A DNA stretch of 64,000 bases from Sphingobacteriales bacterium JAD_PAG50586_3 (GCA_023213195.1 CP096135.1:2352842-2416841), one strand, 5' to 3'. Positions 16,177 through 25,968 are shown, numbered from the stretch's first letter. The notes: a model not told the origin generated them from the letters alone. A program made the numbers and translations.

Positions 16177-18726
16177 TTATTTCAGGCTACTCAAAATATC
16201 TTCCAGCGATACTTCGTCTTTAATAAGCACCTGGCGGGCCTTGCTGCCTTCAAACGGTCCTATGATGCCTGCGGCTTCCAGTTGGTCAACAATGCGGCCT
16301 GCACGGTTATAGCCTAGCTTCATCTTACGTTGGATAAGCGATGCAGAGCCTTGCTGGTTGCGCACCACCAAACGGGCGGCTTCGTCAAAATGAGCATCAC
16401 GGTCGCTAAGGTCAACAGCTTCTTTTCCTTCTTCACCTTCCGGAACATATTCAGGCAGGTGCATAGCGCTTGGGTAACCTTGCTGAGCGCCAATATAATC
16501 GCAAATGCGGTCAACCTCGGGGGTATCAACAAAAGCACACTGTAAGCGAATCATGTCGTTACCTGTAGATAAAAGCATATCGCCACGGCCAATAAGCTGG
16601 TCGGCGCCGCCTGCATCTAATATGGTGCGCGAGTCAACTTTAGACGATACACGGAACGCTATACGGGCCGGGAAGTTGGCCTTAATAGTACCGGTAATAA
16701 TGTTTACCGATGGGCGCTGTGTAGCAATAATTAAATGGATGCCAATGGCACGGGCAAGCTGTGCAAGGCGGGCAATAGGGGTTTCTACCTCTTTGCCTGC
16801 CGTCATAATAAGGTCGGCAAACTCATCAACCACCAATACTATATAAGGCAGGTAACGGTGCCCCTCGTTAGGGTTTAGCTTGCGGGCAATAAACTTGGCG
16901 TTATATTCTTTAAGGTTACGCACCTGCGCGTCTTTCAGCAGTTCGTAGCGGTTATCCATTTCTATACACAAGCTGTTTAGCGTGTGTACTACCTTTTGGT
17001 GTCGGTAATAATGGCTTCTTCCGTATCGGGTAGCTTGGCTAAAAAGTGGCGCTCTATTTTGGTAAACAGGGTAAGCTCTACCTTTTTAGGGTCTACCAAA
17101 ACAAACTTAATTTGCGATGGGTGCTTCTTATACAATAACGAAACAAGTATGGCATTTAAACCCACCGATTTACCCTGACCCGTAGCACCCGCCATAAGTA
17201 AGTGGGGCATTTTGGCAAGGTCAATAACAAAGGTTTCGTTAGATATGGTTTTGCCCAATGCAATAGGCAGGTCCATAGATGTATTTTGAAACTTATCGGA
17301 TGCCAGAATGGTACGCATGGCAACTGTTTCGGTATTTTGGTTAGGCACCTCAATACCAATAGTGCCTTTGCCGGGCATAGGGGCAATAATACGTATACCC
17401 AAGGCCGAAAGGCTAAGGGCAATATCGTCTTCCAGGTTTTTAATTTTAGAAATACGTACGCCGGGGGCGGGTACAATCTCGTACAACGTTACCGTTGGCC
17501 CAATGGTAGCTGATATTTTAGCTATCTCTATACCGTAATTTTTAAGCGTATCTAAAATGCGGGTTTTGTTGCCTTCCAACTCCTCACGGTCTACCTTAAT
17601 TTTATTGTCGCCGTAGTTTTCTAACAGGTCTAACGTTGGGAATTTATAGTTTGATAAATCCAGCGTAGGGTCGTAAGGCTGTAGTTGCGATGCGTCAACC
17701 AACGGCTCCTCGTTGCTATCAAACTCCGGGTTTTTCAACTCCATTTCCAAATCGCCGGTAGGTTTGGTATCAATAAATGGCGACTCGTCCAGTTCATCAA
17801 TATTATTTAGCTGTAGTTCTGGCCCTGTGCTTGGTGGTGGGGTAGGTACAACAGGGGGAATAATGGTATTCTTCCGTTCAGGCTCGTTTTCTTTTACTAC
17901 AAACTCAAACAAGCGTGGGTCGTTGGCTTCTTCGGCAGTAACTTCATCGTGCCCAAAGGGAACGGCTGCGGTTTCTTTAAATGGACTATCGGTAGTATCG
18001 CTAACAGGTATAATAGGAGGGAGGCCATCTTCTTTAGGCTCGCGCTTAGGCAGCTTAAAACTCATGTTAAAAGCAATAACACCAAACACCAATGCGGTAA
18101 AGCCCAGTAAAAAGGCAATGCCTACTTTACCTATTATCAGCCCTAAGTAAACATTAACATGGTAGCCCATGCCGCCGCCAACAAAAAGCAGAGGCTCTTT
18201 ATTAAATATAAGGCCTAGCATTACCGGTGTCCATATTAAAAAGAACAGGCTATAGGCTAAAGAGCGGGTAAGCGGAACCAATTTTATCCCCGATAAAATA
18301 TACAGGCCGTTTACAAAAAACAAGAATGGAAGTATAAAGGCTGCTACACCAAACCAATTATTAATAAACTGGTGGGCGAATAAAGCACCAATCTTACCCA
18401 ACCAATTCTCAACTTTAACTTCGGGGTTAAATAGTATGTCGCCAAGGGGCGGTCCATTTCGCTAATATCATTTTGCCATGTAAGCATAAACGATGCAAAA
18501 GCAATGAACATGTAAACAGATAATAATAGCAGCGTAAGGCCAAAAACCTTGTGGGTTTTCTCGTTAGTGAAAAAACGTACTATACCATTAGGGCCCGATT
18601 TTTCTTTCGGGGCCGCTTTGGTTTTTCCTTTTTGGGTGCTTTAGCCTTGGGTTCGGGCTGTGGCTCAAACGGATCTTCCTCTTCTACCTTAGGTGGTTCC
18701 TTAAACTTATTTTTTCCTGCTGCCAT
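16177..18726 (-). CDS. ftsK: DNA translocase FtsK (three frameshifts)
   Basis: About 850 residues after repair. An N-terminal Lys/Pro-rich tail is followed by four or five membrane segments, a long acidic linker, then the motor: Walker A GATGQGKSV, VLVDPKKVEL, Walker B VLVVDEFADL, ATQRPSVNIITG, and the C-terminal gamma winged-helix (SLIQRKMKLGYNRAGRIVDQLE) that reads KOPS-type sites. It moves chromosomes through the septum and activates XerCD. One base is missing in an A run near 18619 (in the N-terminal tail), one in a C run near 18451, and one in an A run near 16993. Each repair restores continuous family sequence. Confidence 0.92.
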
Positions 18727-18825
18727 AGTTGGGCTTAACTAAACAAAAATAGAGGTAAGCAGGTGCTTTTACGGTGTTGTGTAAGTTGGGTTATTAACAT
18801 TTTGAGGTTAAGTAGTTTTTGCCAT

Positions 18826-18833
18826 TATATTTG
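18826..18833 (+). promoter_or_regulatory. Promoter (TTTG-N21-TATATTTG) for the small membrane protein gene
   Basis: A TATATTTG -7 element has a TTTG -33 box at 18801-18804, 21 bp upstream. It is 19 nt ahead of the ATG at 18853. This is one of the few places in the window where both halves of the Bacteroidota promoter are clear. Confidence 0.6.
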
Positions 18834-18852
18834 CCTGACACTGAACACAACT

Positions 18853-19392
18853 ATGGATAATAACCTGAAAGATATTTTGAAGAAGATAGGCATTACTCTG
18901 CTTCTATTTTCATTTATTAATATTATACATAGCACATTAAGTGTATACGGGATTATATATTCCGACACCAATACCAAAATGCTCTTATATAGTTCACTTA
19001 GTTTTTTAGCGTTTGGCGTTATATATTTTCTGTTTTTTAGAAAGGTATTATGGTTGTTGAAAGAAAAGAACTATTTAGGAAAAGCACGGTATTGGAAAAT
19101 TTTATGCATTTGCTTGTTGTTAGGTTTAGCATTTGCTATACTAAGTAGCATTTTAAGGCTAAGTTGGTGTTATACGTTTGCTGACTATTATATTGGTTTA
19201 AACAAGCAAATGTGGTCTGCTATGATAGAATTATACACTAAAAATGGATGGGATGTAAAAGCTCTGCAACATAAAATAGATGAGGAGAGGGCACGCACTT
19301 CATTTCAAGTGTTTTTCAATGATATAAAAATAGCATCGTACTTTATTGTCATAGTGAGTTTATTAACCCCATTGATACTAAAAAGAAATTGA
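18853..19392 (+). CDS. Hypothetical membrane protein
   Basis: 179 residues with four hydrophobic segments, at about 12-35 (LLLFSFINIIHSTLSVYGII), 44-65, 82-105 and 155-175, and a soluble loop between the third and fourth. The family is not recognised. The ATG at 18853 is supported by a complete promoter just upstream; the longer frame from 18763 would begin before the promoter. It converges with dacB, leaving 15 bp between stops, and is AT-richer than its neighbours. Confidence 0.6.
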   Translation: MDNNLKDILKKIGITLLLFSFINIIHSTLSVYGIIYSDTNTKMLLYSSLSFLAFGVIYFLFFRKVLWLLKEKNYLGKARYWKILCICLLLGLAFAILSSILRLSWCYTFADYYIGLNKQMWSAMIELYTKNGWDVKALQHKIDEERARTSFQVFFNDIKIASYFIVIVSLLTPLILKRN

Positions 19393-19407
19393 AAAGTGAA
19401 GTTGTAG

Positions 19408-20803
19408 CTAACGCGCCCGGTTCACCACAAACTCTTTCTTAGGTTTACCGCCTTTTAACTCAGCTACTTTGCCAACTATTTTGGCTGATGCAGCAATAAC
19501 GTTAGCATCGGGCTCAAAGTTGTTGAACATGATAGATACTGCGTACAGCTTACCGTTTTTACCTGTAATATACCCGGCATAGCATTTAACCTGGCTCATA
19601 CCGCCCGATTTTAAGCGTGCCGAACCATCGGCAGCGGTGCCTTTGGCTAAATTTTTTACCGTACCGTCTTTGCCTACAACAGGTATGGTGCTGTAAAACG
19701 AGTTGAAATTATCACGCTTGGTATAGGCCGTAAGCATTTTACAAAAGAGTAGGGAGTACACAGGTTAGAGCGCGATAGTCCGCTACCGTCTGTCATGCGG
19801 AGGCCTTGCAGGTCGCCTACTTGGTTTTTCCAAAAGCGTTTAGTAATAGCAATACTACTATCCAATATGTTTGCTCTGTATTGGGTGGTATTTACTCCTC
19901 GTAAAATAGCTTCTGCAAATAAATTTACACTACTATGATTTGTCTTAACTGAAATATCTAAAAGTGGTTTTGAATAATAAGTTGCCAAATGCTGAAATAT
20001 ACCCGTACTCTCATCTTTATATGGTACGTTTATCATTTCAATCCCTGCTTTTTTAAGTCTACTATTAACCTTTCGATAAATAGGTCTTCGGGCTTTTTAG
20101 GATTAGCCGTTCCATTATTTTTAAAAGGAAAATATTTTCCAATAACTATGGTATCGTGTAAAATATCAGGATCATACAAGTCCGGCATTTGAATAGTATC
20201 AATACCATCGTCAAAGTAGTTTTCTCTATAATTTAATTCAAATAAAGGAACCCCATAACTCGTTGGAAGATCACCAACTTCATAACCCGGAGGTATATTG
20301 TCCGGAAAATATTTAGCAAAATAAGATGCACCAATTTGACCGTTTATTTTCTTTATTCCCAATGCTTTAATCTGCTGTACAAAGAAGTTACATATACTAT
20401 CAATATTAGTTTCTGGCCAGCGCTCAGAGCCTGTTGTTGGATCTCCAAAACCTTCAATATTTATATCACCGTTTAGAATACCATTTTTTACAAGACCAAC
20501 ATATTGCATTTTAGTCTTAAACTTAAACGTATCGCCTAATAATGCTAATCCTGCGCCTGTTGTAATAAGCTTTATGGTTGAGGCGGGGATAAGTGATTTC
20601 TCGCTGTTGGTTTCAACCAGTACCTTGCCTGTCTCCACATCCATAATGCAAACACCAATGGTAGCGGTTTTAAACTCTTTGCTGCCGGTTATTTTGACAA
20701 GCTCGGTTTTTAGCTTGCGCACTTGTGCCGGGTTTTGGCTGTATACAGCGCTGCAGAAAAGTAAAAGGAATACTACTATGTAGGGCGTTTTTATAAACTT
20801 CAT
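19408..20803 (-). CDS. dacB: D-alanyl-D-alanine carboxypeptidase/endopeptidase, S13 (PBP4/DacB) family (two frameshifts)
   Basis: About 465 residues after repair. The signal peptide ends at YSQ (about residue 23). Active-site motifs are in order: S-x-x-K in IPASTIKLITTG, S-x-N in NHSSVNLFAEAI, and K-S-G (for K-T-G) in RLKSGGMSQVKCYAGY. It trims D-Ala from, or cleaves cross-links in, peptidoglycan. Two frame breaks occur: an A run at about 20052-20057 (between IVDLKKAGIEMINV) and an AAAA run at about 19739-19742 (SFVKMLTAYTK). Each needs one added A. Confidence 0.9.
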
Positions 20804-20900
20804 AAGGCTACTATAGATGGGAGCAATTTAGAACGTAAATAGTTAATAAAGGGTTGTGTAAGTTGATAGTTTTTAACTGCTTTTTACATAACATTCTTAG

Positions 20901-20908
20901 TACCTTTG
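20901..20908 (+). promoter_or_regulatory. TAnnTTTG -7 element for korA
   Basis: TACCTTTG, 48 nt upstream of the korA ATG, in the divergent gap between dacB and korA. Confidence 0.5.
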
Positions 20909-20956
20909 CACAATATATACATCCGTTTGTTTAAACACGGTAATTTTTAATCTGAA

Positions 20957-22809
20957 ATGGCAGAAAGAATAGAAGAAATAAGCCAGCAGGTAACTATCCT
21001 GTTTGCGGGCGACTCTGGCGATGGTATGCAGCTTACCGGCAGCCAGTTTACCGATACCGCCGCGCTTTATGGTAACGATATAAGCACATTCCCCAACTTC
21101 CCCGCCGAGATTCGTGCCCCGCAAGGTACCCTTGCCGGTGTATCGGGTTTTCAGCTAAACTTTGGCAGTATAGAGATTTTTACACCCGGCGACATGTGTG
21201 ATGTGTTGGTGGTAATGAACTCTGCTGCCCTTAAAGCTAACCTAAAGGTGCTTAAAAAAGGTGGTATCATCATTGCCAATACCGATGGTTTCGACCCTAA
21301 GAATTTACGTTTAGCTAAATACCCTGATGGGGTTAACCCGTTAGAAGATGGCTCGTTAGAAGGGTATAAGGTTGTTAAGCTTGATGTAACAAAAATTACC
21401 CGTAACACGCTTGCCGGTTCGGGCTTGGGCACTAAAGAGATAGACCGTACCAAGAATATGTTTGTGTTGGGCTTTTTATACTGGTTGTACAACCGCCCAT
21501 TAGATATTACTATAGATTTTTTAAAGCTAAAGTTTGCCAAAAAGCCCGACATTGTTGAGGCTAACGTTAAAACCCTGCAAGCAGGTTACCACTTTGGCGA
21601 TACCAGCGAGGAGTTTACCACCCGCTACACCGTTAAGGCAGCCGAAATTGAGCCGGGTATTTACCGCAGTATGAATGGTAACCAAGCTGTAGCTTTAGGT
21701 TTAATTGCAGCATCTAAAAAATCGGGCTTGCCGTTGTTTTATGGCACGTACCCTATTACCCCTGCATCAGATATTCTGCACGAGCTTTCTAAACATAAAA
21801 ACTTTGGTGTGCGCACCTTCCAGGCCGAAGATGAAATAGCCGGTATTTGTGCCGCTATTGGTGCTTCGTTTGGTGGTTCACTGGGTGTTACGGCATCATC
21901 GGGCCCGGGTATAGCGCTTAAAGGCGAAGCTATTGGCCTTGCGTTAATGCTGGAGTTACCCTGGTAATCATCAACGTGCAACGCGGTGGCCCATCAACAG
22001 GTTTGCCAACCAAAACAGAGCAGGCCGACTTGTTCCAAGCCATGTATGGCCGTAACGGCGAAGCCCCTGTTGCGGTTATTGCGGCTTACTCACCCACTGA
22101 TTGTTTTGATACTACCTTTGAAGCCTGCCGCTTAGCCGTAGAACACATGACACCTGTGTTTATGCTATCGGACGGGTATATAGCCAATGGTACCGAGCCA
22201 TGGAAATTCCCTAAAGCGGAATCGCTGCCTGAAATTATCCCAACATTTGCCACAGCAGAAGATAAGGCCGATGGCAAGTTTTTACCCTACAAACGCAACG
22301 AGAAGCTGGCCCGTAAATGGGCGGTGCCGGGTGTTAAAGGTTTAGAGCACCGTGTGGGTGGATTGGAGAAAGAAAATGAAACAGGCAACATATCGTACGA
22401 CCCTGAAAACCACGAATTGATGGTGCGTTTACGTGCCGAGAAGATTGAGAAAATAGCCGATTATATTCCGTTGCAAACCGTTGATAATGGTAACCCTACT
22501 GGCAAAGTAGCTATAGTAGGTTGGGGTGGAACGTATGGTTCTATTAAGGCCGCCGTTAAAGAGTGCAGGGAAGAAGGTTTGGATGTATCGCACATCCACA
22601 TTAAATACCTAAACCCTTTCCCTAAAAATCTGGGCGAATTGCTATACGGATTTGACAAAATAATTGTACCCGAAATTAACCGCGGGCAATTAGTATCGCT
22701 GTTGCGCGATAAATATTTAGTACCAGCAATTGGCTATAATAAAGTACAGGGTAGCCCGTTCTCTATTGGAGAATTGAAAACCCGCATTAAACAAGAATTT
22801 ACATCTTAA
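20957..22809 (+). CDS. korA: 2-oxoacid:ferredoxin oxidoreductase, fused gamma-alpha subunit (one frameshift)
   Basis: About 617 residues: the N-terminal gamma domain ([14 protein letters not shown]) is fused to the alpha pyrimidine-binding domain ([51 protein letters not shown]) and the C-terminal transketolase-like domain. With korB it converts 2-oxoglutarate (or another 2-oxoacid) to acyl-CoA with reduction of ferredoxin, in the TCA cycle. The frame breaks at a CCC run (21960-21962); a fourth C restores [18 protein letters not shown] four-helix-bundle element is wedged between korA and korB. Confidence 0.93.
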
Positions 22810-22845
22810 TTAGATAATAAGCTAATTAGATAATAAGCGAATGGA
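22806..22845. repeat. 8-bp-period array, left arm of four-helix-bundle element C
   Basis: Five octamers (TTAATTAG, ATAATAAG, CTAATTAG, ATAATAAG, CGAATGGA). The first contains the korA stop (22807-22809). The 17 nt at 22817-22833 and 19 nt at 22824-22842 are exact reverse complements of 23211-23227 and 23226-23244. Confidence 0.82.
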
Positions 22846-22851
22846 ATAACA

Positions 22852-23222
22852 ATGAGTAGCCTAAATCCAAGATATCAAGATAATCCTATTGTAAAGCATT
22901 CTTACGAGTTTGCTTTACAAGTAATAGGATATTGCGAAATACTGGATAAGAGTGGAAAATATGTTGTTGCTAAACAAGTTTTACGTTCTGGCACATCTGT
23001 AGGAGCTAACATTCGCGAAGCACAAAATTCAGAAAGCAAAGCTGATTTCATTCATAAAATGAAAATAGCTTTAAAAGAGGCCGATGAAACAGAGTATTGG
23101 TTTTTTTATGTAAAGATTCTAATTACTCTGACCCACAAAAATTGATTGACAAATTATCCGAAATAATTAAAATATTGAATAAGATTATAGGTACTGCTAA
23201 AGTAAAACCATTATCTAATTAG
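22852..23222 (+). CDS. Four-helix-bundle protein, S23/IVP family, copy C (one frameshift)
   Basis: About 123 residues after repair. Conserved family blocks: YEFALQVIGYCEILD, AKQVLRSGTSVGANIREA, DFIHKMKIALKEADETEYWL, and a last helix EIIKILNKIIGT. The frame breaks at a run of seven T (23101-23107); an eighth T gives YWLFLCKDSNYSDP and runs to a TAG at 23220-23222, inside the right array. It lies between korA and korB, which normally are adjacent, so it is an insertion in an operon. Similarity to copy A is strongest around GTS(I/V)GAN.REA and KEADET.YWL. Confidence 0.85.
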
Positions 23223-23246
23223 CTTATTCGCTTATTATCTAATTTG
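23207..23246. repeat. 8-bp-period array, right arm of four-helix-bundle element C
   Basis: Octamers CTAATTAG, CTTATTCG, CTTATTAT and CTAATTTG at 23215-23246, preceded by a weaker unit. They are complementary to the left arm over 17-19 nt in two registers. The array ends 5 nt before the korB ATG. Confidence 0.82.
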
Positions 23247-23251
23247 TAAAG

Positions 23252-24277
23252 ATGGAAAATGAAATAATATCAGAGGTACTTACCGCCAAAAGTTTTGAAA
23301 CCGACCAGGATGTGCGTTGGTGCCCCGGCTGTGGCGATTACTCTATACTTAAACAAGTGCAAACCGTGTTGCCTACCCTTGGCTTACGCAGGGAAGAGAT
23401 AGTGTTTATCTCGGGCATTGGTTGTTCATCGCGCTTTCCGTACTATATGGAAACGTATGGTATGCACAGTATCCACGGTCGTGCTACGGCTGTTGCCAGT
23501 GGCTTAAAAGCTACCCGTCCCGAGCTAAGCGTTTGGATAATTACAGGCGATGGTGACTCCATGTCGATTGGTGGTAACCACTTAATACACCTGTTGCGCC
23601 GTAACCTTGATGTGAATATTTTGTTGTTTAACAACGAGATTTACGGGTTAACCAAAGGCCAATACTCGCCTACATCAGAGCAGGGCAAGGTTACCAAGTC
23701 TACGCCAATGGGTTCTATAGACCACCCGTTTAACCCGGCGGCTTTATGCCTAGGTGCAGACTCTACCTTTGTGGCCCGCAGCATGGACCGCGACCCTGTG
23801 CATTTGCGCACTATTTTAAAACGCGCCAACGACCATAAAGGAACATCGTTGGTAGAGATATACCAAAACTGCAACGTGTTTAACGATGGGGCTTTTGAGG
23901 TGTTTACAGAGAAGGCACAAAAGGGCGATAATACCATTTTTGTAGAGCATGGCAAACCACTTATTTTTGCTAACGGCACCAAAGGCATTGTGCTTGAAGG
24001 TTTTACCCCTAAGGTGGTTGATGTTAATGAGAACTCAACAGAAAACCTTTGGATACACGACGAAACCGACCGGGTTAAGGCATCTATACTATCGCGCTTT
24101 TTTGATGACCCTAAACTAGGCGAAGCATTGCCCCGCCCATTTGGTGTGTTTTATATTGAAGAGCGCCCACGCTACGAAGACCAAATGACCAAGCAGATTT
24201 TAGATGCTACCCAAGCTAAAGGCCTTGGCGATTTGGATAAACTTATAGCAGGTAACAACACCTGGTTGGTGAGTTAG
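23252..24277 (+). CDS. korB: 2-oxoacid:ferredoxin oxidoreductase, beta subunit
   Basis: 341 residues. TPP-binding motif GDGDSMSIGGNHLIHLLRRN and the downstream NNEIYGLTKGQYSPTS loop, plus Cys residues in RWCPGCGDYSI and CSSRFPYY that bind the 4Fe-4S cluster. It forms the catalytic complex with the gamma-alpha protein of korA. Element C separates the two genes by about 440 bp, so korB expression must pass through, or start after, the element. A terminator follows at 24351. Confidence 0.95.
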   Translation: MENEIISEVLTAKSFETDQDVRWCPGCGDYSILKQVQTVLPTLGLRREEIVFISGIGCSSRFPYYMETYGMHSIHGRATAVASGLKATRPELSVWIITGDGDSMSIGGNHLIHLLRRNLDVNILLFNNEIYGLTKGQYSPTSEQGKVTKSTPMGSIDHPFNPAALCLGADSTFVARSMDRDPVHLRTILKRANDHKGTSLVEIYQNCNVFNDGAFEVFTEKAQKGDNTIFVEHGKPLIFANGTKGIVLEGFTPKVVDVNENSTENLWIHDETDRVKASILSRFFDDPKLGEALPRPFGVFYIEERPRYEDQMTKQILDATQAKGLGDLDKLIAGNNTWLVS

Positions 24278-24350
24278 TATGGTTGTGTAATGAAGCTAAA
24301 GTCGGTAAAGATTTAATAGGCATTTAGTGCTTGTGGTTATAAGAAAAATA

Positions 24351-24382
24351 AAAAGCCCTGACATTTATCGTCAGGGCTTTTA
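24351..24382. terminator. Intrinsic terminator after korB
   Basis: Perfect 12-bp stem (AAAAGCCCTGAC / GTCAGGGCTTTT) with a 7-nt loop; A and T runs allow use in both directions, serving korB and the convergent small lipoprotein gene. Confidence 0.85.
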
Positions 24383-24412
24383 TATATAAACCTATTAGGT
24401 ACAATTTTAAAC

Positions 24413-24625
24413 CTAAAAGTCGCAATCCCAGGCTTTAATTTCAGTCGCCGGAATTTTTTCGCTTTCGGCATCTTTTAATTCATCGCCGCATTTTTCCTGT
24501 ATACCTCCATCATACTGCATGGTAGCAGCGTTGTAGGCTTTGCACTCTTTACACTTTTTGCACGATGCAAATCCTAATGAAGCCACTACAGCCAGCATTA
24601 AGAATACTCTTGTTACATTTTTCAT
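24413..24625 (-). CDS. Small Cys-containing lipoprotein, hypothetical
   Basis: 70 residues. Signal peptide of about 20 residues with lipobox GFASC, then a Lys/Cys-rich start (CKKCKECKAYN) and two more cysteines (EKCGDEL, AWDCDF). Small lipoproteins with a CKKCxEC motif are common in Bacteroidota; the function is unknown. The paired cysteines may form disulfides or bind metal. Confidence 0.65.
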   Translation of the reverse strand: MKNVTRVFLMLAVVASLGFASCKKCKECKAYNAATMQYDGGIQEKCGDELKDAESEKIPATEIKAWDCDF

Positions 24626-24715
24626 GATGAGTTTGTTTGTTAACTAGATACTTCTGCGTTGGTAACCATAGTTAATCCTACTAAGTTTAGAATAGGGTGA
24701 ATTAGTCGTTTTTAG

Positions 24716-24771
24716 TTCTCGGTTCCCGGTTGCCAGTTGACAGTTGACAGTTCCCGGTTAGCAGTAATCAG
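24716..24771. repeat. Solitary 7-bp-period array, eight units
   Basis: Eight heptamers on a TTxxCxG theme: TTCTCGG, TTCCCGG, TTGCCAG, TTGACAG (twice), TTCCCGG, TTAGCAG, TAATCAG. This is the longest and cleanest array in the window. The same theme recurs at 60462-60496. Confidence 0.8.
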
Positions 24772-24931
24772 ATAAAATGTCCCTCTCATAGATAGGGTGT
24801 ATGGCGCTTGTAGCGCTAGACGGGAAAGGGTAAATACCCAAATATTTAACAATACGTTAATCGTCATTCCTGCGTCCCGAGACTTCGGGAGCAGGACTAC
24901 AAGCTTTGCTTGCAAAGCGCAGTGCTGATTA

Positions 24932-24998
24932 TCTCACTAGCGGTGCGAGTATTAAACCACAAAGGGCACTTAGTTTTCGCAAAGAACGCAAAGGTTGA
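24932..24998. repeat. 67-bp direct repeat, copy 1
   Basis: It begins TCTCACTAGCGGTGCGAG and contains ATTAAACCACAAAGGGCAC and a GCAAAGAACGCAAAGG segment. It is about 88% identical by eye to 25063-25129. A related sequence lies inverted at 25969-26035. Confidence 0.75.
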
Positions 24999-25032
24999 TT
25001 GTCATTACTATTACGCTTACTATTTCACCATA

Positions 25033-25071
25033 CGGTAATTGTCATTCCCGCGTAGGCGGAAATCTCACTAA
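25033..25071. repeat. REP-like palindromic repeat, inverted copy
   Basis: Contains GTCATTCCCGCGTAGGCGG. It is the inverted counterpart of the copies at 26348-26402 and 26941-26995. Confidence 0.65.
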
Positions 25072-25129
25072 CGGTGCTAGTATTAAACCACAAAGAGCAC
25101 TGAGTTTTCGCAAAGCACGCAAAGGTTAA
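25063..25129. repeat. 67-bp direct repeat, copy 2
   Basis: Near-identical to 24932-24998, overlapping the end of a REP-like palindrome. It lies just upstream of the stop side of the gene pair at 25196-25878. Confidence 0.75.
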
Positions 25130-25195
25130 TAGACATTCCCGCGTTACGGAATCTCAGGAGCAGAATACCGCAGTGCTGATTAATCTCCCTAAAGT

Positions 25196-25444
25196 TTAAG
25201 GGTTGCCTATATTAATTAAAATAGCAATTGCCTGCAATGTAAAACCAACAAGCAATAGCAACATACCATAGCGAACCATTTTATTTTTCAATACGTCATT
25301 TTTTTCTACTTCGTCCATATCTTCGTCTCTATACCAAACGGCTTTCGAATCCACTTTTGGTGAATAATGAAACATCAAATATGACCCGATAATACTAATT
25401 ATTAGCGCAAGTAGATTGATAATATCAATATAAGTTTTATTCAT
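25196..25444 (-). CDS. Small membrane protein, hypothetical
   Basis: 82 residues from the ATG at 25444. Two hydrophobic segments (LLALIISIIGSYLMF and MLLLLVGFTLQAIAILI) flank an acidic loop (YRDEDMDEVEKNDVLK), giving a helical hairpin in the inner membrane. The family is not recognised. It is 5 bp downstream of the lipoprotein gene at 25450-25878 and probably co-transcribed. The pair is isolated in repeat-rich DNA and bracketed by inverted repeats, which suggests acquisition as a unit. Confidence 0.6.
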   Translation of the reverse strand: MNKTYIDIINLLALIISIIGSYLMFHYSPKVDSKAVWYRDEDMDEVEKNDVLKNKMVRYGMLLLLVGFTLQAIAILINIGNP

Positions 25445-25449
25445 AAAAT

Positions 25450-25878
25450 TTATTCGGCTGTTGCAGAAATTACATTCCAATTCATCTTTTTTACACTTCC
25501 GTTTGGCTTATTTAGTTTCCACTCAAAATTTATTGTTTGATGAGGCTTAACACGTTCATACAAGACATATGTTTCTCGGCCAAGTTCTGTATCTGTCTTA
25601 GAGTAAAAAATAACTTCAATATGTATATCTTTAAATCTAGCAACAGTTGCATTGTTGGTTACAGTACCCCGTAGTTTGAATTTATCTCCCCAAAAATTTT
25701 CATTGTATGTTCCATCTGCTTTAAGAAATTTCGACGGGTTTAACTTTTCAGTTTCCTCTACAGACATGACTTTAGCCTCATAACTTTGATTCGTAGATGC
25801 GGAGGAGTCGCGGGTTGAAGTTGAGTTGTTGCACGCAATTAGACATGTGCAAGCAAGAAAGATTATTGTATGCTTCAT
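25450..25878 (-). CDS. Lipoprotein, hypothetical
   Basis: 142 residues. The signal peptide has lipobox CLIAC at about residues 12-16, followed by a Ser/Thr-rich linker, then a beta-sandwich-like domain (FKLRGTVTNNATVARFKDIHI, EVIFYSKTDTELGRETYVLY, KPHQTINFEWKLNKP), a pattern seen in proteins that modulate or bind at the outer surface (FxLYD-like). No enzyme motif is seen. A -7 element lies 13 nt upstream of the ATG. Confidence 0.65.
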   Translation of the reverse strand: MKHTIIFLACTCLIACNNSTSTRDSSASTNQSYEAKVMSVEETEKLNPSKFLKADGTYNENFWGDKFKLRGTVTNNATVARFKDIHIEVIFYSKTDTELGRETYVLYERVKPHQTINFEWKLNKPNGSVKKMNWNVISATAE

Positions 25879-25891
25879 AGGTTTTTTTTGA

Positions 25892-25899
25892 CAAATATA
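25892..25899 (-). promoter_or_regulatory. TAnnTTTG -7 element for the lipoprotein/membrane protein pair
   Basis: TATATTTG on the minus strand, 13 nt before the ATG at 25878. Confidence 0.45.
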
Positions 25900-25968
25900 G
25901 ATTTCTAATAAATTAAATTATCTCTGATTTATTTTGGATTATAAGTTAGATGAGGGAAAATGGTTTTT

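Larger units (their letters stand above)
24626..25195. other. Gene-free stretch rich in dispersed repeats
   Basis: No credible coding sequence. It holds a heptamer array (24716-24771), a palindrome with CCCGAGACTTCGGG (24876-24889), two direct copies of a 67-bp repeat (24932-24998 and 25063-25129), and an inverted copy of a REP-like palindrome (25033-25071). The frame on the minus strand at 24712-24915 falls entirely in repeats and is not supported. Confidence 0.7.

Noticed and set aside
20957..22809. Programmed frameshifting in korA
   Set aside because: The shift is a one-base loss in a C run like many others in the window, and there is no slippery heptamer or stimulatory structure.
5281..23222. 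True 23S rRNA intervening sequences
   Set aside because: The three S23/IVP genes lie between protein-coding genes and no 23S rRNA sequence is present.
5245..23246. Diversity-generating retroelement, suggested by the Avd-like four-helix-bundle genes
   Set aside because: No reverse transcriptase, template or variable repeat was seen anywhere in the window.
24716..24771. CRISPR-like array
   Set aside because: Units are 7 bp, contiguous and degenerate, with no spacers and no cas genes.
24712..24915. Minus-strand 67-codon frame
   Set aside because: It lies within the heptamer array and palindromic repeats, has no start context and no protein-like pattern.
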